From Sphingomonas sp. 37zxx (lineage in GTDB: Bacteria > Pseudomonadota > Alphaproteobacteria > Sphingomonadales > Sphingomonadaceae): a DNA stretch of 64,000 bases. The DNA is taken from contig NZ_JROH01000011.1 of the NCBI RefSeq assembly GCF_000786205.1, positions 1 through 64,000 on the forward strand. The letters are read 5' to 3'. Positions 1 through 9,148 of the stretch are shown here, piece by piece (positions within the stretch are counted from its first letter, which is position 1; each line of letters opens with the position of its first letter). The position numbers and the translations under genes are program-made. The notes beneath the pieces are model-generated. The model did no database searches. It was not told the DNA's origin and saw only the letters and a program-made list of their open reading frames with translations.

Positions 1-142
1 CAGCGACGGCGAAAACCGCTCTAGTCGGTCGAAACGTTGGAGCCTGAGGATCAAGGTAGCCCAGACCGACCAAATGATCGATCCAAGCCGCCGCACGGCG
101 CAAACCCCATTTTCGCAAACATCGCAATGCCCGGAAACGGCG

Positions 143-1249
143 CTATCGCTTTCGCCGCCGCCACCACAGGCGAACGCCGCTCCAGGCGAGCAGCAACGTA
201 ACGATGCCGCCGATGCTGACCAATATACGGCCAGCCCAGCCTGCCGCATGGCCCGAATGCAGCGGATATTGCCAGGCGAAAATGGCATCGCCCGCGCTTT
301 CGCCGGCGTCATGGCGGCTGCCCACCACCTGGCCGTTGGTCATGGCGACATAGGTCCAGAGCCGCCCCTGATTGTCGACATCGCGGGCGTCGAAGCTACG
401 CACCGCATACATCCCCTGACGCGGTAGCAGCCGGATGCTGTGAACCTTGGCCGGGGCGTTGGTGGCATTGGCGAGGGCTGTATCGATCGGAATCGGAGTC
501 GGAATATCGCCGATCAGTGGCATGGTTTCGTGCAGCCGTTCGTTGACGGGGGATGCGAGCCCAACCAGGTCGCGCGACGCTTCGGGCCAGGCGAGGGTGA
601 GGCCGGTCAAAGCAAGGGTCATGGTGATGGGCCATGCCCACATCCCCTTGGCCCGATGCCAATCGAATAGTCGTTTCAGGCTGCCGGGCCGGCCCGCCAT
701 GCGAAACGCATCGCGCCATTGTTGCCGTGGCGGCAGCGCCAATGCGATGCCGACACCATGGTCGATCACCCACAGCAGCGCGACAAGTCCCAGCAACCAA
801 GCGGCAGTTTCACCCAGCAGCAAATCGGTGTGGATGCCATAGAGCAAGTCCATCAGGTGACGGCGATCAAGGCGGAGTGCACCGGTTTCGCGCCAGCCCA
901 GCACCGCCCCGGTGGCTGGATCGGCAAATATCTGCACCGGCACCGGGGCGACGCCATTCAGCGGGGCGCGGCCCACCAGCCAATGAACATCGCCCGGTTG
1001 ACGCGCGAGTTGGATCTGGCTGGCGGTGAAGCCCGGCAGGGTCGCGCTGGCCTGGTCCAGCACGTTTTGGAGTGCAGCGGGGCGCGCGGTGCTGATTGCG
1101 GCGCGCCGCCAATCGGGATTGAGGGCGGTGTCGACCTCGTCATACCAGGCAATCGCGATGCCGGTCAGGCTGAGCAGCGCGAGCCAAAGCCCGGCTCCCA
1201 GCCCGAACCAACGATGCCATAGCCGCAAAGCCTTGCGATGCCGCCCCAT
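143..1249 (-). CDS. PepSY-associated transmembrane protein, iron-uptake context
   Basis: A 368-residue inner-membrane protein of the PepSY-associated TM family, often found with TonB receptors and thought to act in reductive release or use of imported iron complexes. The sequence shows an N-terminal HRWFGL motif leading into a first membrane segment (about residues 15-37), further membrane segments near 137-165 and 200-222, and a last one near 340-362 ending in a basic WWRRRKR tail. Conserved histidines lie in HTDLLLG, DWHRAKG and LHSGHA. It starts 7 bp after the TonB receptor upstream and is surely co-transcribed with it, so the Fur-like box at 3450-3469 probably controls both. Family assignment is confident; the substrate is unknown. 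Confidence 0.85.
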   Translation of the reverse strand: MGRHRKALRLWHRWFGLGAGLWLALLSLTGIAIAWYDEVDTALNPDWRRAAISTARPAALQNVLDQASATLPGFTASQIQLARQPGDVHWLVGRAPLNGVAPVPVQIFADPATGAVLGWRETGALRLDRRHLMDLLYGIHTDLLLGETAAWLLGLVALLWVIDHGVGIALALPPRQQWRDAFRMAGRPGSLKRLFDWHRAKGMWAWPITMTLALTGLTLAWPEASRDLVGLASPVNERLHETMPLIGDIPTPIPIDTALANATNAPAKVHSIRLLPRQGMYAVRSFDARDVDNQGRLWTYVAMTNGQVVGSRHDAGESAGDAIFAWQYPLHSGHAAGWAGRILVSIGGIVTLLLAWSGVRLWWRRRKR

Positions 1250-1256
1250 CGCCCGA

Positions 1257-3377
1257 TCAGAAGCGAACGGCTGCCGTCAGGCGAATGTTGCGCCCCGGCT
1301 CAGGCAGGCCGGCAACAATGCCATAGCCGGGAATGCCGCCGTAATCGGCCACACTGGCATGGGAGCGATACTGCAGATCGAGCAGGTTATACACCGCTGC
1401 CTGCAATTCCAACATGTCAGTGCCGAAAGGCTGCCAGCGCGCGAAGATGTCGACGACGGTATAGCCCGGCTTGTCGACGGTGCGCGTGCCATCGATGAAG
1501 CCAAGTTCGGCTTCGCGGAACAGCACCTCGATGTCGTTCAGGTCTTCGAACCGGGTGACGCTGGCCTGGAATGTCAGCGACGGGGTAGGGGCATAGCCCG
1601 CCGTCACGTTCCAATTGTCGCCCATCGAATTGCCGATCGCGATTTGTTCATAGCCCTCGATCAGCTTGTCGTTGAGCCGCGAGTCATAATGGTTGAAATA
1701 GCCATCGATCGTGAACGGCCCGCTGGCATAGCCCGCACGTAGTTCGACGCCCTTTGACGTGAATCGACCGACATTTTCGAAATATACTGGCCCTTCGAGC
1801 GGCTGGCCCGGCGCTGGGCGGCGCGTGCCCAGCTGATCGACGATCACGTCGTCGATCGTCATGTCGAAATAGGCAACCGATGCCGTGAAACCGTTGCGGG
1901 CGTAGCTGGCGCCGACCTCGATATTCTCCACGCGCTCTGGCTCCAGTCCGGGCTGCAGCGTGAGCCGTCCGGGGCGCTGTTCGAGCGTGAAGGCATCGCC
2001 GATTTCCTTGCCGCGAAATGCCTGCGCATAGCCGGCATTCAGCGCCAGGCCCGGCAGGATTTCATAGCGCGCGCCGGCGTTGAGGCTCAGCCCGTCGCTG
2101 TCGGTCGCTTCATTATAAGTGGTCAGATTGACGTCATAGGCGTCGTAGCGTGCGCCGAAGCTCAGCAGCAGCGGCTCGAACACCTGCCAATGATCCTGAA
2201 TATACAGCCCCATCAGCCCGCCGCGCTCCTCGAACCGGCCAACCGCCGGATCCCAGGTCCAGGGCTGCCATTGCGCCGGATCGCCCAGATATTGGCTCAT
2301 GACGCGATCGCTGCGATGTTCGATCCCTGCGATCACGTCGTGGTTGCCGCGCTGCAATCGCCCGCGAAGGTCAAAGCCATAGGTTTCAATCTCGGCACCA
2401 TACAGGCCCCAGCGATCGAAACGATCCTGGGTGAAGTTGGTGCGGGTCCAATAGCCCGTCGCTTCGACACCGATGCCGTCGGGACCGCGATAGCCATAGT
2501 TGACGACGGCAGTCCTACGCTTGCCCTCCGCAGGGAATAGCGACGCGGTAGCCAGCACCGGCCAGTTCGGACGCTGGCCGAATTCGCCCGATTCGTCGCG
2601 CATTTCATAGCTGGCCACCAGCCGGTGTCCGCCGCCAAGCTCGCCGCCGATCTTGACGAAGCCCAGCTCCTGGGTCGCGGCGGTGCCGCGCAACGTCTCG
2701 CCGTCGCCGTCGCGGAAATCCTCACGATCGGTGCGGACATAGGAGCCCATAATGCCAACGTCGCCGGTCAACCGGGCGAATACGGTGCCTGAAACCTTAT
2801 AGCCTTCGTTCGAAAACCATCCGGCCTTGGCAATGCCGCCCACCGACTGGCCGTCGCGCAGCAAATCGCTTGGGTCGCGCGTGCGAAAGCGGATTGCGCC
2901 GCCAACCGCGCCGAACCCCGCCGTTGCTTCGCCAGCCCCAGCCTGGACTTCGACGGTTTCCAGCAGCTCGGGCTCGACCGTGACTCGCCCGACATGGTGG
3001 AACAGCGTGCCGCGCTGTGGCGCGCCGTCAATGGTGACGTTGAGCAGCGAATCCTCGAGCCCGCGAACGTAGATTTTCTGCGCGATGCCGAGCGATCCGC
3101 CGACCGAAACCGAGGGCACGCGACGAAACAGGTCTGCCAGATCGTTCGCCTGGGAAAGCTCGATCTGTTTGCGATCGATTTCGACATCGGTCAGCGCGCC
3201 CACCACCACAATGTCATGCCCCAGCGAATCGTCGCTGTCATCGCGCGTGCTGCAATCGGCGATCGCCGGGTCACAATCGCCTTCCCGCGTAAGCTGGCCG
3301 AGCGCAGTCTGGGCCTGCGCCGGCAGGTGCGCGCCCAGCGCGCCGAGCGCCGCGCCCATCATCAACATGTTCCGCAT
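1257..3377 (-). CDS. TonB-dependent outer-membrane receptor
   Basis: A 706-residue TonB-dependent receptor that imports an iron complex across the outer membrane. The chosen ATG at 3377 gives a signal peptide (MRNMLMMGAALGALGAHL, cleavage after AQA) and follows a GGGAGG ribosome site; the frame stays open for 23 more codons upstream, but that stretch is not signal-like. A plug domain (VRGLEDSLLNVTIDG, residues about 100-120) precedes the 22-strand barrel, which ends in the typical terminal phenylalanine (TAAVRF). A TonB-box-like DIVVVGA lies before the plug. It pairs with the PepSY protein downstream and is divergent from a heme-type receptor. A heme, catechol or siderophore ligand is plausible; the sequence does not decide. 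Confidence 0.88.
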   Translation of the reverse strand: MRNMLMMGAALGALGAHLPAQAQTALGQLTREGDCDPAIADCSTRDDSDDSLGHDIVVVGALTDVEIDRKQIELSQANDLADLFRRVPSVSVGGSLGIAQKIYVRGLEDSLLNVTIDGAPQRGTLFHHVGRVTVEPELLETVEVQAGAGEATAGFGAVGGAIRFRTRDPSDLLRDGQSVGGIAKAGWFSNEGYKVSGTVFARLTGDVGIMGSYVRTDREDFRDGDGETLRGTAATQELGFVKIGGELGGGHRLVASYEMRDESGEFGQRPNWPVLATASLFPAEGKRRTAVVNYGYRGPDGIGVEATGYWTRTNFTQDRFDRWGLYGAEIETYGFDLRGRLQRGNHDVIAGIEHRSDRVMSQYLGDPAQWQPWTWDPAVGRFEERGGLMGLYIQDHWQVFEPLLLSFGARYDAYDVNLTTYNEATDSDGLSLNAGARYEILPGLALNAGYAQAFRGKEIGDAFTLEQRPGRLTLQPGLEPERVENIEVGASYARNGFTASVAYFDMTIDDVIVDQLGTRRPAPGQPLEGPVYFENVGRFTSKGVELRAGYASGPFTIDGYFNHYDSRLNDKLIEGYEQIAIGNSMGDNWNVTAGYAPTPSLTFQASVTRFEDLNDIEVLFREAELGFIDGTRTVDKPGYTVVDIFARWQPFGTDMLELQAAVYNLLDLQYRSHASVADYGGIPGYGIVAGLPEPGRNIRLTAAVRF

Positions 3378-3449
3378 AAATCGGGTCCCTCCCTGTGCAT
3401 TCAACAATTGCTGTTGCGAAGCGTTGGCAATAAGGTCAAGAGGCAATCA

Positions 3450-3469
3450 GCTAATGAGAGCGATTCGCA
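3450..3469. promoter_or_regulatory. Fur-like operator between divergent receptor genes
   Basis: A 20-bp sequence, gctaatgagagcgattcgca, sits in the 105-bp region between the two divergent TonB receptor genes and ends 13 bp before the ATG at 3483. It matches the alphaproteobacterial Fur-type pattern GCAAATGANANTCATTTGCA at most fixed positions, and its outer GC.AAT and ATT.GC blocks form a dyad. The position suits repression of both operons by iron. Assignment rests on recalled consensus only. Confidence 0.5.
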
Positions 3470-3482
3470 AAGGGAACACGGT

Positions 3483-5663
3483 ATGAATTTGGGGGTTATG
3501 GCGGCCATCCTGTTGGCGGGCGGAGCCAATGACGGGGTCGACACGCGCGAGAACGACGATCGCGACATCGTCGTTTCGGCGACGCGGACGCCGATCGAAG
3601 CGCAGGATGCGCCGGTCACGGTTACCGTGAAGACCGACGCCGAGATCGCCGACGAACTCGCCACCGACATCAAGGATCTGGTCCGCTTCGAACCCGGCAT
3701 CAGCGTTCGCCGGGCGCCGACGCGCTTTGGCGCTGCTGCCGGCACCACCGGGCGTGCGGGCAATGAAGGTTTCGTCGTCCGCGGGATCGGCGGCAATCGC
3801 GTGCTGATCCAGGTCGACGGCGTTCGCGTTCCCTATGGTTTCAGCTTCGGCGCACAGGATGCCGGACGCGGCGATTATGTCGATGTCGGGCTGGTCAAAT
3901 CGGTTGAGTTCCTGCGCGGGCCGGCATCGGCGCTGTACGGCAGTGACGGATTGGCCGGCGCGGTGAGCTTCACCACCAGCGACCCCGCCGACATTTTGGG
4001 TGGCAAGAGCATCGGCGGCCTGGTCCGCACCCAGTATAATTCGGCGGATGAAGAATTCACCCAGACGGGCATTCTGGCGGGGGCGTTCGGCAATGTCTCG
4101 GCGATGCTGTCCTATACCCGGCGCGATTTCGCCGAACTGAAGAATCAGGGCGAGGATTTCCGGTCGGGCGTCGAGCGCACCGCGCCGAACCCCCAGGAAG
4201 GCCATTCGAACGCCACCATCGGCAAGCTGGTGTGGCAGCCCGGCGGCGGGCACAAGCTGCGCCTGACCGGCGAATATCTCGACAACCAGGTCGATACCAA
4301 TGTGCTCAGCGGCGTCTCCACCACCGTTGCCGGATTGCAGGCAAGCGATAGCGGCAAGCGCTGGCGCACGGCGGCTGACTGGACGTTCGACGGCGAAGGG
4401 CTGATCGAGTTCGCGCGCGCGGCGGTTTATTTGCAGGATGCCGACGACCGGCAGTTTTCGGCCGAAGACCGCACCGTGCTGGCCGATCGCACCCGGCTCA
4501 ACACGCTGGAAAACCGGGTATATGGTGCCTCGGCCGAAGCGCGGCTTGGCTTCTCGACCGGGGCGATCACGCACCGGCTGGTCACCGGGGCCGATTTCAG
4601 CGTGCTGCGCCAGCGCGGCCTGCGCGACGGCACGGTGCCGCCCTTTGGCGAGACATTCCCCACCCGCGCCTTTCCCCAGACCGATTTCACGCTGGCGGGC
4701 ATGTTCGTCGGCGACCAGATTACGCTTGGCCCGGTAACGCTGCATCCGGCGCTGCGATATGACTGGTATGACCTGTCGCCCGAGGATGATCCGCTGCTGC
4801 CGCAATTCGCCGGTGCCGGCCAATCGGGCGATCGGGTGAGCCCGCGCATCGGCGCTGTCGTGAAGCTCGACGAGACGGTGCGGCTGTTCGCCAGCTACGC
4901 ACAGGGCTTCCGCGCGCCCGAGCCTGGGCAGATCAACCAGTTCTTCTCGAACCTCGCCTCTGGCTACACATCGGTGCCCAACCCCAATCTGCGCCCCGAA
5001 ACCAGTGAAGCGATCGAGGCTGGGGTCCGCCTCAACACCTCGGCAGTCGAAGTGTCGGCCAGCGTGTTCCAGTCGGATTACAAGGATTTCATCAGCCAGG
5101 AAGTCGTCGGCGGCGCGTTTACCCCGGCTAACCCGGCGATATTCCAGTTCATCAATCTCGACCGCGCCAAGGTACGCGGGGCCGAGGCTCGGTTCGAGGC
5201 AAAGGCGGACAATGGCGTGACGGGAACGCTGGCCATCTCCTATGCTGAAGGGGAACAGATCGCACCCGATGGCGACAGCATGCCGCTGTCGACCGTCGAT
5301 CCGCTGAAACTGGTGATGGGGATTGGCTGGCGTGAGCCGGTGGCGGGCCGCTTTGGCGGGCAAGTCATCATGACCCACAGCGCGCGCAAGTCGCTCGATG
5401 ACACCACCGGGCTGTGCACGCGCGAATGCTATCGCCCCGATGGCTTCACCATCCTCGATGCGACGTTGTTTGCGCGGCTCACCGACGCGGTGACGCTGCG
5501 GGCGGGCGTCTTCAACCTGACCGATGCCACCTATGCCTGGTGGTCGGACGTGCGCGGCCTTGCGGTGCAGCGGGCGTTACCTGCCGGTGCGGCCGATGTA
5601 CCCACCGCCGCCTTCACTCAGCCTGGGCGCAATGCCAGCGCCTCGCTGTCGATCCGCTTTTGA
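3483..5663 (+). CDS. TonB-dependent hemoglobin/heme-family receptor
   Basis: A 726-residue TonB-dependent receptor resembling the hemoglobin/transferrin/lactoferrin receptor family. The ATG at 3483 gives a short N-terminus (MNLGVMAAILLAGGA) that can act as a signal peptide; the frame is open far upstream, but that part overlaps the divergent receptor. A TonB-box-like DIVVSATRT precedes the plug, which has GNEGFVVRGIGGNRV and LRGPASALYGSDGLAGAV. The barrel carries the family blocks FASYAQGFRAPEPGQ and NPNLRPETSEAIEAG, typical of heme receptors, and ends NASASLSIRF. The Fur-like box lies just upstream, and a DUF6607-type gene follows after 20 bp. Heme as ligand is inference from family motifs. 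Confidence 0.88.
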   Translation: MNLGVMAAILLAGGANDGVDTRENDDRDIVVSATRTPIEAQDAPVTVTVKTDAEIADELATDIKDLVRFEPGISVRRAPTRFGAAAGTTGRAGNEGFVVRGIGGNRVLIQVDGVRVPYGFSFGAQDAGRGDYVDVGLVKSVEFLRGPASALYGSDGLAGAVSFTTSDPADILGGKSIGGLVRTQYNSADEEFTQTGILAGAFGNVSAMLSYTRRDFAELKNQGEDFRSGVERTAPNPQEGHSNATIGKLVWQPGGGHKLRLTGEYLDNQVDTNVLSGVSTTVAGLQASDSGKRWRTAADWTFDGEGLIEFARAAVYLQDADDRQFSAEDRTVLADRTRLNTLENRVYGASAEARLGFSTGAITHRLVTGADFSVLRQRGLRDGTVPPFGETFPTRAFPQTDFTLAGMFVGDQITLGPVTLHPALRYDWYDLSPEDDPLLPQFAGAGQSGDRVSPRIGAVVKLDETVRLFASYAQGFRAPEPGQINQFFSNLASGYTSVPNPNLRPETSEAIEAGVRLNTSAVEVSASVFQSDYKDFISQEVVGGAFTPANPAIFQFINLDRAKVRGAEARFEAKADNGVTGTLAISYAEGEQIAPDGDSMPLSTVDPLKLVMGIGWREPVAGRFGGQVIMTHSARKSLDDTTGLCTRECYRPDGFTILDATLFARLTDAVTLRAGVFNLTDATYAWWSDVRGLAVQRALPAGAADVPTAAFTQPGRNASASLSIRF

Positions 5664-5683
5664 TGCCAACCGGGAGGAAGACC

Positions 5684-6697
5684 ATGAAACGATCCTTGCT
5701 GCTTGCCGCCGCGATTGCCGCGCTGGCCATGACCCCCACTGCCGCGTTCGCCGACGGACCGGTGAAACACAGCAGCGCAGAGGCAAAGGCGGCCTATGAC
5801 GCCGACCGCGCCGAGATCCTGGCGATGGCGGGCAATTTCAAGGTCCGCTTCGACATGCAGGAAACCACGCCGTGGCTGGCGGGGTACACGCCGCTTGATC
5901 ACAAGACATCGGGTGGCCACGAAGTCGTCCGCGTGATCGAAAGCAGCCCGACGCGGATCGTCCTCCAGCATCTGCTGGTCGCCGAACATGAGGGCAAGAG
6001 CCACGTCATCAAGCATTGGCGGCAGGACTGGGAATATGAGCCTGCGCGCGTGCTGGTCTATGGCGGCACGGGCAGCTGGACCTGGGAAGACGTGCCTGAA
6101 CGGATGCGGGCAGGGCGCTGGTCGCAGACGGTGTACCAGGTCGATGACAGCCCGCGCTATGCCGGCTGGGGACAGTTCGAAACCCAGGCGGGGGTTCGCC
6201 GCTGGCGATCGAACTGGACCTGGCGGCCGCTGGCGCGACGCGATGCGATCCGCAACCCGGTGTATGACCGCTATTATGCGATCAACCGGCACCAGCCGAC
6301 CCCGACCGGCTGGCTGCATTGGCAGGACAATACCAAGATGGGGATGAAGGATGGAAATCTGGTGCCCATCGTCCAGGAATCAGTGCTGAACACCTATACC
6401 CGCTTCGACGATTATGACGTGAAGGCCGCCGATGATTATTGGGCCAAGACCAGCAATTATTGGGCTGCCGTTCGCGCCGCCTGGGATCGGGTGGCCAATA
6501 GCAAGGGTGGCATCGCGATCGAGGAAGAGGCCAAGACCGGCACCGTCATCAGCGGTCGCCTGCTGACACTTGGCGACGAGGTGGCATCGGATAAGCGCAA
6601 GGCGACCGATGCGATTGCGGAAGCTGTCGGGCTGATCGAGCGCAAAACGGTCGCATTGACCAAGTCCGGGACGCAACTGGCTGCTGCCGCGCGGTAA
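5684..6697 (+). CDS. DUF6607-type exported protein
   Basis: A 337-residue protein with a clear signal peptide (MKRSLLLAAAIAALAM, cleavage after AFA), hence periplasmic or outer-membrane associated. The ATG at 5684 follows a strong GGGAGGAAG ribosome site and lies 20 bp behind the heme-type receptor, indicating one operon. The mature part is rich in tryptophan (WRQDWEYEP, GSWTWEDVP, SNWTWRPL), and a predicted helical C-terminus follows. I recognise it as resembling the DUF6607 family, often encoded beside heme-type TonB receptors; its biochemical role is not known. A role in heme or iron handling is inference from context. Confidence 0.75.
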   Translation: MKRSLLLAAAIAALAMTPTAAFADGPVKHSSAEAKAAYDADRAEILAMAGNFKVRFDMQETTPWLAGYTPLDHKTSGGHEVVRVIESSPTRIVLQHLLVAEHEGKSHVIKHWRQDWEYEPARVLVYGGTGSWTWEDVPERMRAGRWSQTVYQVDDSPRYAGWGQFETQAGVRRWRSNWTWRPLARRDAIRNPVYDRYYAINRHQPTPTGWLHWQDNTKMGMKDGNLVPIVQESVLNTYTRFDDYDVKAADDYWAKTSNYWAAVRAAWDRVANSKGGIAIEEEAKTGTVISGRLLTLGDEVASDKRKATDAIAEAVGLIERKTVALTKSGTQLAAAAR

Positions 6698-6777
6698 ACC
6701 GCCGCGTCCCGATCCGATACAGTCGGGTGCTCGGTTGGGGTTGGACCAAATCGCTAACAAAGCGTTTACTGCACGTG

Positions 6778-6942
6778 ATGCAGCGTCCAACCCCACCGGC
6801 CCCGCAGGGGCATCCGTTCCGCCGCAGCCTTGCGCGCAAACCAGCGCCGACCGCGCGGGTGCGCGAAGAGGATGGCGACATCAAGCTGTTCGTGCTCAGC
6901 TTCACCGCCTTCTTCATCTGCTTCTATACGTTTCTGTTATAG
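6778..6942 (+). CDS. Small single-pass membrane protein (54 aa)
   Basis: A possible 54-residue protein starting at ATG 6778 (the frame is open to 6727). It has a basic, proline-rich N-terminus, then an acidic EEDGDIK patch and one hydrophobic C-terminal segment (LFVLSFTAFFICFYTFLL), so it would be tail-anchored. It converges on the MFS gene and overlaps its 3' end by 6 bp. No ribosome site is obvious. The sharp membrane-anchor pattern argues for a real gene; I recognise no named family. Confidence 0.5.
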   Translation: MQRPTPPAPQGHPFRRSLARKPAPTARVREEDGDIKLFVLSFTAFFICFYTFLL

Positions 6943-8208
6943 GGTCTGGTCGCGCGCCTGATGCAGCCGCCAGGCGCAATAGGCCGAGACCAAGGTGGTG
7001 GCGATCAGCACCCAGAGCGCGTTGACTAGCGCCAAGCCAAAATTGGTCACGCCCAGGATGCCGACCGATCCGACAACCATGGCACCCGAATTGACGATGT
7101 TGTTCGCCGCCACCGTTCGCGCGGTTTGCGACTGATCGACGATCGTCGTCAGAAAGGCATAGAGCGGGACCACGAACATGCCGCCGGTGATCGAAATCCC
7201 GGCCAGATCGATGAATACCCGCACCGCTCCCGGATCGCGAAGAAAGGTGGGCAGATCGGCAAGGCCGTGCACTACCGGTGTCCATCCGCGCGACGTGAAC
7301 CAGAAATCGATCAGGAACGCGCCCATCGCCAGCACCGATGCGGGGGCATAGCGCGCCGAAACCTCACCCATCAGCAGCCGGTTGATGATCACCGATCCGA
7401 TCGCGATGCCGATCGAGAACACGGCAAGGAAGCTGCTGGCGACACTCGGCTGCGCGAAATAGACGTTCTTCACCAACGGCGGAAACAGCACCGCGATCAT
7501 CGCCGCGATGCTCCAGAACACGCTGATCGCGACGATCGCGAGGAATAGCTGGCGGACGTGCATCGTCGCGCGAACCAGTCGGATCGACGAGCGCAGCACA
7601 TTCCAGTCGAGCTTGATCGCCACCGACGGCGGTGCGGGGGGAATCGCGCGCGCAGTCAACATGCCGATGATCGCGATGCCGATCACTGCCACCGCCGCGA
7701 CATGAGCGTGCAGGATGCCGCCGGCGATCGTGCCCATCAGGATCGCGACATAGGTGCCCGCTTCGACCAGGCCGGTGCCGCCCAGCACCTCTTCGCGCCG
7801 CAAATGCTGCGGCAGGACAGCGTATTTGATCGGGCCGAAAAAGGTCGAATGCACCCCCATCGCGAACAGCGCGAGCAGCATGATCCAGGTCTGTTCGAGG
7901 AAGATGCCGGTCGCGCCGACCATCATGATGCCGATCTCGGCCCATTTGATGGTCCGCATGATCGCCGCCTTGTCATGGCTGTCGGCAAGCTCACCGGCGA
8001 GCGCGGAAAACAGGAAGAAGGGCAGGATGAAAATGCCCGTCGCCACCGCCGAAAACGCCGTCTCTGCGTTGACATCACTGTACACCGAATAGGTGACGAA
8101 GAAGATCATCGCGTTCTTGAACAGATTGTCGTTGAAGGCACCCAGAAACTGGGTGGCGAACAGCGGCAGGAATCGGCGCGCGCCGAGCAGGCTGATGGAC
8201 GGTATCAT
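6937..8208 (-). CDS. MFS transporter, lysophospholipid transporter LplT-like
   Basis: A 423-residue MFS inner-membrane protein. The N-terminal TQFLGAFNDNLFKNA motif and the FFGPIKYAVLPQHL block match the LplT branch (lysophospholipid flippase, also found fused to acyltransferases). About 12 hydrophobic segments are visible. I chose the ATG at 8208 because homologs start near this point; in-frame starts at 8256 (ATG) and 8286 (GTG) would add a non-hydrophobic leader. No acyltransferase domain is attached. Its neighbour pgsA, another phospholipid gene, is divergent. Substrate assignment is inference from family resemblance. Confidence 0.75.
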   Translation of the reverse strand: MIPSISLLGARRFLPLFATQFLGAFNDNLFKNAMIFFVTYSVYSDVNAETAFSAVATGIFILPFFLFSALAGELADSHDKAAIMRTIKWAEIGIMMVGATGIFLEQTWIMLLALFAMGVHSTFFGPIKYAVLPQHLRREEVLGGTGLVEAGTYVAILMGTIAGGILHAHVAAVAVIGIAIIGMLTARAIPPAPPSVAIKLDWNVLRSSIRLVRATMHVRQLFLAIVAISVFWSIAAMIAVLFPPLVKNVYFAQPSVASSFLAVFSIGIAIGSVIINRLLMGEVSARYAPASVLAMGAFLIDFWFTSRGWTPVVHGLADLPTFLRDPGAVRVFIDLAGISITGGMFVVPLYAFLTTIVDQSQTARTVAANNIVNSGAMVVGSVGILGVTNFGLALVNALWVLIATTLVSAYCAWRLHQARDQTL

Positions 8209-8336
8209 CGGGTATGCGTTATCCGCGTCGCTCTCGGGAGACACCCCATAGGCCATTGGCAACGCATGGGACAATGACGATTGCACGGCTGCGGCGTTGC
8301 GAGAACGCGGGAGTGCCCTTAGAGCCGTAGGCGTCT

Positions 8337-8891
8337 ATGCTTACTTTGCCCAATATCCTGACGCTGTCGCGAATTTTCGCGGTTCCGATCCTGGTTGCCC
8401 TGCTGTGGTGGCCCGGCTGGCAGGTCGGATACGGCTTTGCCTTCGTGCTCTACTGCATCGTCGGGTTCACCGATTATCTCGACGGGTATCTGGCGCGCTC
8501 GCAAGGGACGGTGTCGAAGCTGGGCATTTTTCTCGACCCGATCGCCGACAAGATCATGGTTGCCGCCGTGATCCTGATCCTGGTGGGCACGCATGATATA
8601 GAGGGCGTGCATATGATCGCCGCGCTGGTGATCCTGCTGCGCGAGATCATGGTGTCGGGATTGCGGGAATTTCTGGGGAGCGTGCGGGTTTCCATGCCGG
8701 TGTCGCAACTGGCGAAGTGGAAAACGACGCTGCAATTGGTGTCGCTGGGCGCGCTGATCCTGGGGGGGGCGCTGCCCGGCTGGCCGCTTGTGAAGCTGGT
8801 CGGCCTCACATCGCTCTGGGGTGCCGCCATCCTGACGTTGATCACCGGCTGGGACTATCTGCGCGTCGGGCTGAAGCACATGGATAGCTGA
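8337..8891 (+). CDS. pgsA: CDP-diacylglycerol-glycerol-3-phosphate 3-phosphatidyltransferase
   Basis: Phosphatidylglycerophosphate synthase, 184 residues. It joins CDP-diacylglycerol and glycerol 3-phosphate to give phosphatidylglycerol phosphate, the first committed step to phosphatidylglycerol and cardiolipin. The full CDP-alcohol phosphotransferase motif D-G-x2-A-R-x8-G-x3-D-x3-D is present at about residues 48-70 (DGYLAR then GIFLDPIAD). Four to five membrane segments surround it. The start MLTLPNILTLSR is typical of the family. Its stop overlaps the moaD start (TGATG), so the gene heads a pgsA-moaD-moaE operon. Confidence 0.95.
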   Translation: MLTLPNILTLSRIFAVPILVALLWWPGWQVGYGFAFVLYCIVGFTDYLDGYLARSQGTVSKLGIFLDPIADKIMVAAVILILVGTHDIEGVHMIAALVILLREIMVSGLREFLGSVRVSMPVSQLAKWKTTLQLVSLGALILGGALPGWPLVKLVGLTSLWGAAILTLITGWDYLRVGLKHMDS

Positions 8892-9148
8892 TGGCGGTGC
8901 GGCTGCTCTATTTCGCCTGGGTGCGCGAAGCGGTGGGCACGGGCGAAGAGACGCTCGACCCGCCAGCCGAGGCCGTGACGCTGGGCCAGTTGATCGACTG
9001 GCTTTCGACTTTAAGCCTGGGCCACGCGGCTGCCTTCGCCGATCGTGGGCGACTGCGCGCGGCGATCGATCAGCAGTTCGTGGCGATGGATGCGCCGGTA
9101 GCGGGTGCGCAGGAAATCGCGATCTTTCCGCCGGTGACCGGCGGGTGA
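8891..9148 (+). CDS. moaD: Molybdopterin synthase small subunit MoaD
   Basis: An 85-residue ubiquitin-fold sulfur carrier. Its C-terminal Gly-Gly (FPPVTGG), which is adenylated and thiocarboxylated and inserts into the MoaE active site, is intact. It works with MoaE to convert cyclic pyranopterin monophosphate to molybdopterin. It overlaps pgsA by 1 nt upstream and moaE by 4 nt downstream, so translation of the three is probably coupled. Length and terminus are standard for the family. Confidence 0.95.
   Translation: MAVRLLYFAWVREAVGTGEETLDPPAEAVTLGQLIDWLSTLSLGHAAAFADRGRLRAAIDQQFVAMDAPVAGAQEIAIFPPVTGG

Noticed and set aside
1..142. Gene or RNA at the left edge
   Set aside because: No reading frame with support and no RNA signature; only short dyads.
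3447..5378. Long open frame (643 codons) antisense to the heme-type receptor
   Set aside because: It mirrors a well-supported receptor gene, has no recognisable domain, and is the usual shadow frame of GC-rich DNA.
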